Counted from the first letter of the stretch, positions 12,201 to 24,257 are shown. The stretch: 64,000 bases of DNA from Psilocybe azurescens (GCA_023853785.1 JAJIRX010000714.1:121977-185976); one strand, 5' to 3'. Notes: generated by a model from the sequence alone, not told the origin. Translations and numbers: made by a program.

Positions 12201-14837
12201 AGCGAGCCGGCCATACTGAGAGGTTTCCACTCCGCCGACAACCTTACACGACCGGTTTTGCATCCGCTCAAAGGGAACCAATCCCTTCCTGCTTGTCCAC
12301 TGGACGCAATGAGATCCTTGAGCGCAATAGTCATATACCCAACAACAGGATCTTTCAAGAAATCACGATCGTCGATAGCTTTGACGGTGACAGTAGCAGC
12401 TTCCTTGTCTGTGCACAGGTACTCGTAGGCTGCCTCCCAGACGGGGTTGTTGGTGTGCTTGAAGCATGGCGTAGAGAAATCTGACGATTTCGAGCCATTG
12501 AGATAGACCTTTGCCAGGGGGTTCAAGTCTCCGGATAGAGACTTGGTATGATCTAATTCCTTGGCTTGATGGATGACCAGACGCACAATCCCGACAGCTG
12601 CAAATCCGATCTAAACATCAGAAAGAACCAGAGTAAACCAAAAAAGGTAAACGCACTGGAATCAAGTACTTCCTCTTTGCCCTCCTCAACCTCGATGACA
12701 GGGAAGTAGTTGACATCATAGCGCAGTTCACCGCGTTCTTTCCCGTCTTTCAACAGTGGGGAGACAATATCTTCTTGCGTCGAATCTTCGGCCAATTTGG
12801 CGAAATTCAAAAGGTGGCAGTACCCATCAAAGTATTTTTGCGATGATCGTTGAAATCAATAACACTCAGGTCCAGACGGTCTTTCAAGGAGTTAATGAGC
12901 AGATATTTAGTTTCCATCCACGTAGGGTTGTAACTATAATGGTCAAGGAATAATTAGAAAGAGCATAACATACATAGAGAGGGTAAAAAGCATACGTGTT
13001 ATTCTTCCATTTCGTTGCAGCAAGAGTTCAGCACGATTATTGATGGTCAAACTGACATAAGGATCCGGAGTTCCACCACCAATTTTTGTGCCCGTGATAC
13101 CGCGTGCAGAGCGAACGACAACCTGGACAACACCAATAGCAGCATCCAGAGGTTTACCCGAAAGCATCTGCTCCAAATTCAAGCTGAAGACATTGGGATC
13201 ATACATCATCGGCCCAAGAGTCGCGTGCGTCATATCGCGAATGAAGCTGGAAAGCCCAGGAATCTAGGAATACGTCATTTCGATGTATGTCCGAAAAGGA
13301 ATGATGAAGATCTGCTCACATTTGCAATATCAAACCCGAAAGTTTCTCCACCGATAGGCTTCAATACATAGCCAATGACGGGCTTTTCCAAGAAACAGAT
13401 ATCCACGACTTGGACGTGAGGGAAGTTGGACATGAGTTTCATTCGAATGCGGAGAAGTCCGCTGAATGAAATGTCCTCCACAAGAATAGGCAATGCTGCA
13501 GTAGCCAGACCCTTGCCCAAACGAACGGAAAGTGTGATTTTGGGTTTAACCTGATCTAGAATTTGCCTTTCTGTCATCTCCGAGGTATCCTTAGGGGTAA
13601 AAGATAGTCCCCAATCCATCATCACGATGTCCTCTTCCGTTTTGGGGAATGTGCGGACTTTATCGATGCGTGGAGCCTTGGTGCCCAAAGTGAAATGCGT
13701 CAACCTGAGCGAATCAAGGAATGCAGGAGTGTTGGTGCTCAGAATTTGATCGACCGAGGAAATGACGGTTTGGGACAGCACAGGCTCGTACATGAGCCAG
13801 AAGCGGTCAAGAAAGTTGTTTATCCAGTCAGCGGTCTCGTGTTCGGAAGCGAGACGCGTTTTGACGAGCTCGCGTTGGATGTCGTCGCGTGCGTAACGTC
13901 TGACACGTTCCATCGACGTCGTATAGTAGGTATTGCAGAATGCAAGCACGATGAATAGCCATCCCCAACCGAAATTGAAGAGGGTCAAGTAATGCGAGGC
14001 CAAGACAGCCTAGATGCACCACAAGCATAAGAAAGTGGTAAAGTGAGGTGTGGTGTAAATGAGGCGAGTGCAAAGGGGACAAGTAATTAATCAGACTTCC
14101 TTGGCATGATATGACGAGACAAAATACGCACAAAGACAATAATGCCAGCATTATGATACCAGGTGCCGTAAAACTGTTCCGAAAGGAATCTGTCAAGTAC
14201 GCCCTTATCCTTCTCCTCGCCCTCAGGGAGAGGTGGTTTGTCGATGCCCGACATTTGACGCCAGCCGACTTTGTACCAGTCAGGAATGACGTATGGGCCT
14301 TTATTCAAGGAGCCCGGAATATCGTCTGCAGCATCGTCCTGGATCTCCTGAGCAACTTGTTCAGTGTCTGTGGCTGTGACGATAGGTTTCTCTTCATCGC
14401 CGCCGTGGTCCTCGATGACTATAGTAGGCACGGAAGGGGCGAGTTCTTAGGCTCCATCTTAAGTTCTATAATGATAGAAAAGAAAGTAAGAGTTAATAAA
14501 CATCCCTGCAATTATATCGATAGGCATCGGGGGTCGAGACACCAAGGTGAAAATACGGGACTGCGGAGTATATGAAATAGCAGAATGGAGGCACGGGAAC
14601 ACAAGGAAAGGAGTATAGGTGACCATAGAAGATAGCAAGAGATGCGCCTACTTGCCTGTCTGAACTGGTTCTTGAGGTCTGATACTTTGTAGTTGTTCTT
14701 TGCCCTTTCCAGCTTGCGCGCCTTTTTCCTGAGGGGGAAGCGTCGGGGTCGAAGGAGTGTACGGCAGCGCCCTTGGCGGCATCCTGTCTCATAACAGCGT
14801 CCGCTGCGTCAGCCATACCGTTGAGGAGGCCGGACAT
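9230..14837 (-). CDS. Tricalbin (SMP- and multi-C2-domain ER-plasma membrane tether)
   Basis: Fungal extended-synaptotagmin that tethers cortical ER to plasma membrane and transfers lipid. Seventeen exons are read from ATG 14837 to the stop at 9230: a disordered head, hydrophobic hairpin (ASHYLTLFNFGWGWLFIVLAF), SMP domain (WINNFLDRFWLMYEPVLSQT through IPGLSSFIRDMTH), then successive C2 units beginning AAIGVVQVVVRSARGI, VGIVRLVIHQAKELD, IGVVKLVIDKATDVK, SGIIVFHVISGRL, QGILRVDLIDGHEI and GALRVTVLNAKDL. Intron 1 (14446-14655) is GC-AG with the donor AG/GCAAGT. Exon 9 is only 17 nt (11808-11824). About eight 1-2 nt frame breaks occur near 14733, 13025, 12808, 11396, 10940, 10897, 10853 and 10532. 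Conservation is otherwise high, so these look like sequence errors. Expected length is about 1,480 residues. Confidence 0.9.
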
Positions 14838-15547
14838 GGTATAGAGAGACTTTTCCTTGGAGAGGAGGGGACGATAAGGGAGGGTGAGAAAGAGATGGTC
14901 GCGAATAAGAAGAGGTCAAGTATGTACTAGTTAAGAGGATATTAAAGTTCAAAAGGGGCGTTTGTCCATGCCTGATGTCACCGCATCGCATTTGTCTAGC
15001 CTCATATTCATTTTGCTACATCCCGGCACATCCCGGCTATATCACTGCGGGCGTCATACACTCGGGGTCTCCAGTTCAAAATTACTAGATATAGCCCCGT
15101 CAGGAACGACGTTCATCCATTCGCGATTCATGATGTTCAGAGACCACAATTGCATGGTAACATAGTAAATATGCACTCGAATGGTGTGCCGGACAAATCT
15201 CGACCACCGGAGGCAATGCCCTTAGGTCCAAGATACACGTCACATACAAGGCACTTATCTTCGGAACCTCATCAATCGCATTCTCGCACTGTCAGTACTT
15301 ACAGCTTGAACGCGCACCGCAGCCTTGGGGCCGCGCCGACGCGCCACACCGGTGGCCGCAGATACGGAATTTTCACGTGCTGCTTATTACCTAGAACACA
15401 AAGTATGTACGTATTTGGCAACAGCATCTGGACTCTCCTTACCGAGAACATCAGACAGAGTAACTTGCAACAGCGAGTAGATCCATTTTCACGACCACCT
15501 CGCTTCGGATCTCAGCTCTTCTCTAATAATCCAGTTGAACTCATGTA
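14838..15547. other. Divergent intergenic region, tricalbin to Ugo1-like gene
   Basis: This 710 bp region holds the promoters of two divergent genes. Overlapping short ORFs occur at 14962-15548 but none has a recognisable motif or continues in phase into the carrier gene. No repeat was noticed. Confidence 0.4.
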
Positions 15548-17163
15548 ATGAACCCTCCAAACTCTCTTCGAGACCTCTATATCGACCCATCCCAAGCGTG
15601 GGCCTTTGTGCCTCCAACTCTGCCAACAGGAGCCAATAGTACATCCGCTGCACCCTTGCCTGCTGCCGACACCTCTAAAGTCCATTCATTTCAATGGTCA
15701 ACACGCCCCTCACACAACTCTATTTTTGATCTTTCGCCCTCCCTGGATCTCTCTGAGCCCTCCTGGTATCAATGTGGCCCAACTCTTCAAAGCCTTCGTG
15801 GCTTCAGCTGTATTGCAATATACAAGCACGGCTATCGTGATGCCATGGGAAGTGGGCAAACTTCTCCTACAAGTTCAATGGGTGCCACGAGACGCAGGCG
15901 ACCCAAATCCAATACCAACAGAACTGGCTGACGACGACAATGACGATGCCGTATGTGACCCTTGCCTTTTCATTCGCAAAATACACCTTTTTAATTTTTA
16001 ATTTTTTTTTACAACAGTTAAGCGATGATTCGAATGAAAACAATTCATACTTTGCTGATCCTCATGCCGCACCGTCAAGTCGACCCCCCGCTCCAAGAGC
16101 AAGAGTGGACGATCAAGGTTACGTCATACGGCGGTCCGTTCTCGAGGAAGGTACACGGCCAGAGTATATTATACCTGTAGGCAGCGCCGACGGTGTTTGG
16201 GGGATGATGAAACGCGTAGGAAGATTCCGTGCAGAAGGCTGGCTGAGCTTATGGAAAGGTACACAAACAGACTTTTAACGATAAGAATAGACCTGGAAGC
16301 TTATTTCGAAAATAGGGCTTCTGACTAGTTGCGTGACGGAGGTGGTATCTGATAATTTACAGCCTATGATCAACGGATTCCTGCAGTCGTTGTTCTTCCC
16401 CTCTCTGTCCCCATTCCACCAACCACCGATCATCATCCCAGTGGTGTCACATCTTATCACAGGATTCGTTCTTTCGCCACTAGACCTCATCCGCACGCGG
16501 CTCATTGTGCAATCATTCACCGCTCGATATCGAAAATATTCTGGGCCGCTGGATGCCTTGCGACAAATTCTACGAGACGAGGGAGGGTTGCACGGGATAT
16601 ACCTGCATCCGCACCTACTTATCCCCACATTACTCGATAATGCACTACGACCGATCGTTTCCCTTGCACTTCCAGGGATGATGACGTCGTATTTCGGATG
16701 GGGACATATTACAGAAGATACACACCCCATAGGATGGGGACTGGCAGAGCTGGGAGGGAGCTGTGTCGGACTACTGGTGACGCTGCCTATTGAGACAATA
16801 CGACGGCGACTTCAAATGCAAGTACGGGGATCGGCGCAGGCTATCAAAGGCTGCGTGGAACTGCGGCCCGCGCCATACAATGGAGTGGTGGACGCATTCT
16901 GGCATATCCTGACTGAGGAACGATCGGATCTGCCTATCAGGCAGAGTGTACGACGACGGCGAATGTCGATCAAGGGCAAAGAACGGGCGGAAGAGGAGGA
17001 AGAGGTTGAAGAGGCGGATGAATACCAGAGCTGGTTCCGAAATACGGGGCTGGGGCAGTTGTACCGTGGGCTGGGTATGCGACTTGGGGCGAGTGCAGTT
17101 GTGTTTGGACTGGCACTAATAGGCGGTGGAGACGAGACAGACGGAGGATGGGCAGAGATTTAG
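15548..17163 (+). CDS. ugo1: Ugo1/SLC25A46-like mitochondrial outer-membrane carrier
   Basis: Member of the mitochondrial carrier family resembling the fungal fusion factor Ugo1. Three exons: 15548-15951, 16018-16258 and 16317-17163. The N-terminus reads LRDLYIDPSQAWAFVPP and is followed by FQWSTRPSHNSIFDL. The carrier-like parts are FKAFVASAVLQYTSTAIVMPWEVGKLLLQVQ, LSPLDLIRTRLIVQS (the PxD-x-x-RTRL carrier signature), and a second repeat LVTLPIETIRRRLQMQ. An acidic/basic insert (EEEEEVEEADEYQSW) precedes the last segment. A frame break occurs at the CCC at 15758-15760: one C fewer restores EPPGINVAQLFKAF. The single clear PxD signature and diverged repeats favour Ugo1 over a metabolite transporter. 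Length is about 490 residues. Confidence 0.7.
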
Positions 17164-17338
17164 CACATACATTACACTGTTAACATTAATGACAAAATGA
17201 GACATTGATAAGACACGGGAACTGCCGGCGACACAACGTCAGTGAAAATAAGTTTGGGGAGCCAGAAGCTGCAACAATTACAAGACTGCCATGTGCAAAG
17301 GTAAGGAGCGTTCCAACTCTGGGGCTGGTCCATGGCTC

Positions 17339-18860
17339 ATGCTCACTGCTGCTAGAACCCTCCACCGTCCCTCTGCTCGCAAGAGCCCTCCATCGCATCC
17401 GCTCAACGCCCCCAAGAGTCATTGCATCTCCTCCAACCCGTCCGTTTCTCCCGCTCTCTCAATCCATACATCCCCTAACTCTTGTTGCAGAACAGCGCAG
17501 AGCAGCAGTAGCTCTCATTATCCGTGTCGTCCCATCTCCCCAGTCGCCGACACCCCAGACTCCAGAGAAACCATACACTCTCTCCGAGTTCTTCGATGCA
17601 CACTGGGTAAATGACCCCAATGCTTGTCCAGAGCTCCTCTTTCTCCACCGCGATGACACCGCACAGGTTGGCGATGCTTCTCTCTGGCAACCAAAGCTTC
17701 GCCACAATACCGCTGAAGCCCATGTAGCCTTCCCTGGCGGCAGAACAGAGCCAGACGACGAGGGCGGTCTCTACACAGGTCTGTCCGTATCACCATCTCT
17801 CCTCTTGACCCCTTCTCAAACAGAACAGCCATGAGACAGACTTGGGAGGAAATAGGAATAGATCTCGCAGAACCATGCTACTCCTACGTCGGTCAACTAG
17901 ACGACCGCGAAATCACCACTTCTCTCGGAAAACGTCTGCTTATGATCCTCTCTCCCTTCGTCTTCCTCCAACTCACCCCTCACGCGCCCTCACCTGACCC
18001 CGTGCCATCTACTTCTCTACACTGGACTCCACTCGCGTCCCTTGTCTCTCTGCACTCCCCCTCCAAAGTGGTCCAACGTCACAGTAGATGCCGCCTCTCG
18101 CCTCGCCCCAAAACATTCCACCATCCTGCGATTCCTCGTCCGCGTGTTCATCGGCAGCATGCAGTTCCCCGCCATTATCATTCCCTCCTCTGCAGATTCC
18201 TCTACCCTACCCTTAGACAAGGAACGAGACGGTTTACCAAATGAATACATCACTACCATCCAGCAAACCCAAGCAACTAAAGCTATGGGGCCTCTCCCTC
18301 GGCATGACTCTCGATCTTATCTCCTACATGATTCTCACCCCGCCCACCCCTCGCAGCCTCAATGGACGTAGTGACAGCCCCACCCCCACCTCTCCCCTCT
18401 CCTCAGTGATGCAGCTCCCATATCAACCCGTTGCGGATGACTTCAGAATGGAATATATTGCACCCAGTCTCGCAAGCGTTTTCCCCGTTTCTCATACCCG
18501 GACGTCAACTTTTGGATCTGGTAAGCACCTCCTAACGCCTATCTACTCGTATCGCGGGCAGAATCGCTGACGGGTCGATTAGGGTGTTCGGCAAGCGATA
18601 CCGGGAAGTCGTGAGGGGCTGGGAAGCCAGTGTACGTGATGGCGGCACGAACGATCGAAGGTATATCCAATCCCCTAGTTTATCTTTCCTATCGCTGATT
18701 GTCATGTTTTTCCTGCTGGAATTATAGGGTCAATTGGTCTGGCTCTGCGTTGAATACATTCTACGCCGCCATCCGCAAAGCTCTGGTCGTGGTCATCGTC
18801 GCACGCGCTCTAGGCGTTCTGTTTGGCGTATCCTTTGCTCTGTGGTGGATATTCAGCTGA
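17339..18860 (+). CDS. Nudix hydrolase of the CoA-diphosphatase type with C-terminal membrane anchor
   Basis: The Nudix box GGRTEPDDEGGLYTAMRQTWEEIGID is formed across an intron at 17779-17829; it matches GX5EX7REUXEEXGU with Gln for the first Glu of REUXEE. Upstream LLFLHRDD and HVAFPGGR fit enzymes related to peroxisomal/mitochondrial CoA pyrophosphatases (Pcd1/NUDT7-8). Downstream are WGLSLGMTLDLISYM and a C-terminal hydrophobic helix (ALVVVIVARALGVLFGVSFALWW) suggesting a tail anchor; stop at 18860. Frame breaks appear at C5 18057-18061, near 18260-18285, and at C4 18483-18486. The 5' end is unresolved: the coding frame has no ATG, so the start at 17339 (a frame-2 ATG, MLTAARTLH) is only a guess and implies one more break. 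Confidence 0.72.
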
Positions 18861-20065
18861 TCGCATAACCGGTGCCCAAGCACGGACGTATGACTTGTGA
18901 ATTTGACTTCGGGTGCTGGGCATTGGGGTTTCGGGCTGTTGGAGATGATAATGACGAATTTATGACAATTTCTTTTTTTTCTTTCCATTTCTTCCACTCG
19001 ATATGTCGAACGATTCTCCTTTTCTTTTTCTTGGTTTATATGTCACTGTTCCGTCATCTCTTTATCATCTTTCCCCGCCTTTTCTTTTGTTTCTCTTTCA
19101 AATTTCCCTCAAATCTTCATTGGGAGTTGATTCTCTTCCATCCGTGTTGATACCGTCCGTTTGTTGATGATGGGTTTTGCCATGGTAGTACCCCCCAAAA
19201 AATATGACTTGGCTCTGGATAGAATTGGAGTAGTTGGATAGGAGATGAGCATTATTGTATATACATATGTACATCATTACGCACTTTCTCCCTGGGTATT
19301 GAAGGGTTCAGTGTCTCGACAGATTCCAAGGCAGAGTAGGATAGGTATCTAACTTCATGGCAAGAGAAAAGGAAATGGCGGTACAAGCAACCCAAGAGCA
19401 CTGCAGGAGAGGGCCAGATTTCGTGGGAGAGGGAAGCAGAGTGCAAGGATTCTAGTAGGTCAGGGGTTACACTGTCTTTATACCTTCACCGTGATAAGGA
19501 TCATTGTTCGAGGAACACAGGGCTGGGAGTACATAGCAATTATACATACATGTACGTGTCGTGGGCCCTGTTAACCTGCTCCACATCAAGTCAAGCCTCA
19601 GCTTCGGAGGCCAGACCAAGCAGGTTGATTGATCAATCCAGATAGCGAATAAACGTACCCTATGACTGATGGACACAGTCTCGTGCATGAACGTTCCCCA
19701 AGGTTTCCCATTCATCCGACATGTTTATATCTTGCATGTGATAATGCTTCCAGTTCACATTCAATCGCCTCTAAACAAAATTAGAATGCGAACGGCCCTG
19801 AAGGGACATCCAAGGCAACAAACATTTACTCGGAGTCGACTATCGAGTGCAGCCCACTGCAACCCATCTGCATCCTGAGACTTGCAGAAAACACATTCCC
19901 AAGCATGACTCAATTACTCGTACACATACAACTCTTTACAAAAAGTATCCCTTCTATTTCACTCGCACTTCCATTTAATCCCCAAGAGCGTTAGCCAAGG
20001 TTCGTCACAAGTCAGATCCCGCCCTCACACATTAACAACGGATGTTTAGCATGGGGAGACTACGA
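18861..20065. other. Convergent intergenic region, Nudix gene to npl4
   Basis: This 1.2 kb gap lies between two 3' ends. The T-rich block at 18965-19110 suits a 3' UTR/terminator area. Short ORFs on both strands show no motif. I see no gene here. Confidence 0.45.
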
Positions 20066-22400
20066 TCACGCTAAAGGCAGCCCGCAAACATCGCAATCCC
20101 CTCCATGGTCGTTCTCGAATGTACAATGTGGGCAGACCCTGATTCCTGACGATCCACCACCCCCTGAATCGCTAGCAGCAGCGGCACGCGCCGCATCATC
20201 TGCCGCGATCTGGTCGAAGACCTCCGGGGAATATCATCGTCCATCCTGTCCGCCGCTCCGCCACTTGGAGCAGAGCTACTCGGTCGGGCAGCTGAGCAAA
20301 GAGAAAAGAAAAAAAAAGCATCAGGACAGTTATCTCAACGGAAATAAAAATAACTTACGAGCACTCTCCCGGGTAAATGTCATCAGCGTGTGCCACCCTT
20401 CCGTCGACAATACAGGATCGATGCTCTTGGCATCCTCCAGTAGAGTAGGTGACGTTACTGTATGCATCAAAACCTTAATATCATCCTGTGTTCACGTAAA
20501 CCATAGGCGCTTAGCGAAGATCAAACGGGCCAGGGTAATAAGACATACATTCGAGAATAATTGAGTAGTTTGGAGGAACGCGACAAAATGCCAGTCGCTG
20601 AGCCATTTCGCCAGTTCAATCTTTTTATAACTTTCGCTTCCGGGATATAGTGAAGGCGCTTCCAATCTGTTAAGCGCCGACATGGCGGTTTCAAGGCTTT
20701 GGTTTTCTAAGCCTGGCCTATTCTCGATGGCGAATGCTGTAGACTGGAAAACAGGCGATGGGTTCTGAGGGAAGCCATGCGTAACCTTTGCGTCATCAAA
20801 ATTGACCGTCAGCTCGTGAACGATACAGGAAAGAGAGTACACACATTGACCAAAAGATATTCGACAGGGAAACATGGTTTGGCGCTTTTCTTCACTTCGA
20901 GGCCGTATTCATTCTTGTACGAGAAGAAAACATCAGGAACATATCGTGCTGAATCATCCGTCCTGTCTTCTTCCTTCACACGAACAATGCCTGGGTCCAC
21001 GCTTGCCTCGATCATGTCTGCCTCTACCATGGCCACAGCTTGTTCAGAAACTTGGTACGCAGACACATCAACTTGACCATCTTCAGTCGCAGTCAAAACT
21101 GCCGTCACAAGACGCGACGCATACTGTCCGGTGGGAGATGATCGACTAGCTGTTGGGTTGGCCCGCTGGACGGTGGCCGCGAAAATAGCCTCCAAAGATG
21201 ACAGGAAAAATGACTGGGGATGACGTTTATACACATTTTTGGTTCGATCCTCGGGGTTGGATCCAAATCTGTGAAGATATATCCGACAACTGTCAAAGAC
21301 GTCGATGCCTGGCTGGCCAATTGACGAATGCGCGTCTCATCCTCCCATGGCCAACCTAATGTGAGCCCATCGAGCTCTCCTTGTTGTGGTGGTTCGTAAA
21401 TAGCTTCCACCACGGCCTTGACACCCATCGGGACCTTGTCATAAGGCTCATAGCGTCCTATCAACCACCCGAAGCGCTGCAAACCCGTCTTTCGCCATGC
21501 TTGAAGGAAACGATCGATGATGTCCAGTGACGCAATCTCCAGGTGATCTACCATACGGAACGGCTGGGATTGCAGGGTTATCGATGACGGTTGACATGCG
21601 GTACAGATACCTGCTGGCCACGGAGGATGCGTAGCGGTCGGACACGGTACTTTGACTTTGTAAGAAAGAGGGTTCAAAGGAGGTAGCTGAGATGCAGCAG
21701 ATGCCGATGGTTTCGGAGTAATTTTCTGCAGATAGGCATGGTACGATAGATGCTTGATGGCATGTTCCTTGTGGTATGCAACATCGTAAGGCTCCAAAGG
21801 CATACAGTAATCGCACATCCCATTCAAAGCATGTTTGCAGAACCTTGAATCGCGTTCTCGGGGTATTTTACCTGACTGAGATCTCCAGTAGGTATCCACT
21901 GAGTCTTCTTGCACAAGTTCCCAAGGACGTTTCGCTTCTTTCGGAGCAGCAGTATTCGATCTGGCAGCTGAAGTCGACGGAGCAGGTGCATCATTGGTGC
22001 CGTCCGATTTGACTTGGTAGGAGACAAAGACAAGATCGCCATGGCTATGATAGAAGATAAGGTATTGAAATCTGTACTACACATATATGTGACGCACTTG
22101 AGCCCGAGTTTCCTCAGTGTCTGGCCTTTCAAAGAAGAGATCTTCACTTCGTTGCCGCGAGGTTGATTTGAGATTGTTATACTGGAAATATCGGGATCGA
22201 TCGATGTTTCTAAAATCTAAAGGTTGGTTCAATAGAAGCCAGTGCTTGAATGTTCTTTGAACTACCTTTTCCAACAATTTGGAGATGTCATCATCTGGGG
22301 ACAAGTCATAACGAAAGTTTCCATCTTTCGATCTTATCCTGATCAACTATGGATAAAGAATTAGACCGAATAAATACCAGGCATGTAGTGTACATACCAT
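20066..22400 (-). CDS. npl4: NPL4, ubiquitin-recognition cofactor of Cdc48/p97
   Basis: Partner of Ufd1 that brings ubiquitylated substrates to Cdc48. The first coding exon is just the ATG at 22398-22400; exon 2 starts at 22346 with LIRIRSKDGNFRYDLSPDDD (UBX-like domain). SSITISNQPRGNEV, SLKGQTLRKLGL and HGDLVFVSYQ follow. The Npl4 zinc finger is CKHALNGMCDYCMPLEPYD; the MPN-like domain reads RFGWLIGRYEPYDKVPMGVKAVVEAIYEPPQQGE. The tail holds a zinc finger VCPHCTFENDHGGDCDVC of the NZF/RanBP2 type, with the ubiquitin-binding TF pair. Frame breaks lie at G4 21253-21256 and G4 20226-20229 (plus-strand bases), and one at the exon 2-3 junction near 22205-22275. Expected length is about 620 residues. 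Confidence 0.92.
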
Positions 22401-23148
22401 TGTGCTGAATTCGAAACGGTGCTGAAAAAGAAAAACAAGAAGTAAGGATACTGTATGCGTACTTGAGTCCAGGTAGACGCGTCAGGCTCAAGACGCGTAA
22501 TGGCTGACTCAGCATTGTCTCGATCGAGCTCCTGACTGGCTCCTATTAACCGGTCACGGTGGCTCTATGAGGCCAATACTGTCTCCATTTTTGCTCATTG
22601 TATGCCTTTTGTTCGCACAGGATGTCTTAGAGCTCGCATCTACTATCAGGTGGTTGAGAGGTGATGCCGGATTTTGAAGATTAAGCAGCAACCGGCGCGT
22701 AGAGTGGGTTCCGAGGAGGAGTATGAAGACCGACATTAACTTCTTGTGGCGAGATTGCAGCAAATAATGTGCCGATCAGGCATGATAGACATGGTATTCT
22801 ACCAATACCACCCAAACCACAGAAAATATTATCTCGAATATAGTTTGTATTATTTAATCAAGGAATGTACCAGTATTCGACTGTGCATCAGATGGGTTGT
22901 GCGTTTAGAAGCATTGCCGTGCTACTCGTTCGAACTGTCGCAATTTTGTGTACCGATGGCGAATCAAGGCTCTTACCGTATGTTCTGCCTCGCCGTCAAA
23001 CCACTACTCAAAGTATTATTACCACATCTCTTTGTTGCCTGTTATGTTATCTCTCAAAAGCGAGGCCGTAGAGGACTCCGTTTCCCTTACATCCCCTGAA
23101 GTATCTGTAGCTCAAGAATTACAATTCTGGCAAACGTTTGTATTCGAT
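22401..23148. other. Divergent intergenic region, npl4 to bZIP gene
   Basis: This 748 bp gap contains paired ACGCGT hexamers close to npl4 and several ATGs upstream of the bZIP start. The ATG at 22948 is in frame with the bZIP protein and could extend it by about 67 residues. Confidence 0.4.
22477..22498. promoter_or_regulatory. Paired ACGCGT (MCB-like) elements upstream of npl4
   Basis: Two perfect ACGCGT hexamers, at 22477-22482 and 22493-22498, sit 16 bp apart and 77-98 bp upstream of the npl4 ATG. Clustered MCB boxes are typical of MBF targets in yeasts; the effect here is inference. Confidence 0.4.
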
Positions 23149-24257
23149 ATGGATCGCGAACAACATTCGAAGTCCCGGAATCCTCGAGACCCTAGGGACC
23201 CACAAAGATCGCGTTCTACTTCTACTTCTACTTCTAATACGACAGGGCAGCATTCACACATGCATGCGGGCGGCCCAAGTAAGTTATTTGCCTTTTCATT
23301 CGTTTGTTCCCGTGTTCGAACATCGAGTCCGGTAGGCGCACAGGATGCCGCATTATTGGCCCAATTCGCCGCCGCTACAGGAGGAGACCTCAATCAGGCG
23401 TATTCCAACATGATGTCGCAAAACCCTTATCCATCTATGAGCCCTACACCGGGATTTTATGGAAATTTCCTCCACCATGGTCCTATGCCGACACAGCTCC
23501 CTCCCTTATCTTCCCTTGATTTTCCATGGCACAACCTCCCCAACAACCCCAAGCGAGTTCCAGTCATTATGACCCACGTCAACAAAACCCAAGCACAAGC
23601 ATACCTCCCCTGCCGCCATACATTGACACACAATTTAGTTCATCTGGGTCCCGTTCAGGCAATGCGAATAGAGAAAGTAAACGAGGGAAGGCATCGTCGA
23701 GCTCCACGGCGAATGAAGGTCATACTACGAGTTCTCCAGAGGTGGAACAGACGGAAGCAGAACGAAATTCAATCGCAGACGAGAAAAGACGGCGAAATAC
23801 AGCAGCTTCCGGTAGGAGAATAAACCGTCATGTATCTCAAGAGCGATCAGTTAACAGATCTATAAATATCGTAGCGCGTTTTCGAGTCAAGAAGAAGCAC
23901 AAAACTATTGGCCTTGAGCGATCCGTGTCGGACCTGACTGGGAGAGCTGAAGAACTAGAGCGAGAGGCTGCCGATCTGCGTAGAGAGAATGGGTGGCTAA
24001 AGGAGATCGTCATGCTCAAGGGTACCAGATTTGCGGCGAACAATGCTGCGCACCGGGAGGCGTTGACGCAAGCAGCTGCTTTGGCCACTGGTAGTTATAC
24101 AGACATGGCTAGGGAAGCGGGCTTCAGGAAGCGGAGTTAGTTCAAGTCTTCCAGAAGATATATCGGAGTCCGGATCGTCAGAGTCAGAGTCATCCGATGC
24201 TGAAGAAAAAAGTCAAAGAAAAAGGGGAAGGGGAAAAAGGCGACAAAGAAAGAGTGA
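23149..24257 (+). CDS. bZIP transcription factor (Cys3/Met4/Gcn4-like)
   Basis: The start MDREQHSKSRNPRDPRD at 23149 precedes an STSTSTS microsatellite-coded stretch and a low-complexity Pro/Gln-rich region. After an intron (about 23280-23333) comes DAALLAQFAAATGGDLNQAY. The basic region, across an intron at 23811-23875, reads DEKRRRNTAASARFRVKKK, and the zipper continues SVSDLTGRAEELEREAADLRRENGWLKEIV. The N-x-x-A-S-x-R-F-R pattern and long zipper fit the Cys3/Met4/Gcn4-like group that controls sulfur or amino-acid metabolism. Frame breaks lie near 23518-23528, 24126-24133 and A6 24206-24211. Correcting them gives an acidic Ser-rich tail and a Lys-rich C-terminus ending ATKKE with stop at 24257. 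An in-frame ATG at 22948 is an alternative start. Confidence 0.8.

Noticed and set aside
9230..14837. Tricalbin as a true pseudogene
   Set aside because: Its eight frame breaks are small and mostly in homopolymers, splice sites and residues are conserved, and essential neighbours show the same kind of break.
15150..15548. A 132-codon ORF upstream of the Ugo1-like gene
   Set aside because: It has no motif, overlaps other short ORFs, and is not in frame with the carrier start.
19467..20264. Possible genes in the short ORFs between the Nudix gene and npl4
   Set aside because: Random composition, no domain, and they lie in or next to 3' untranslated sequence.
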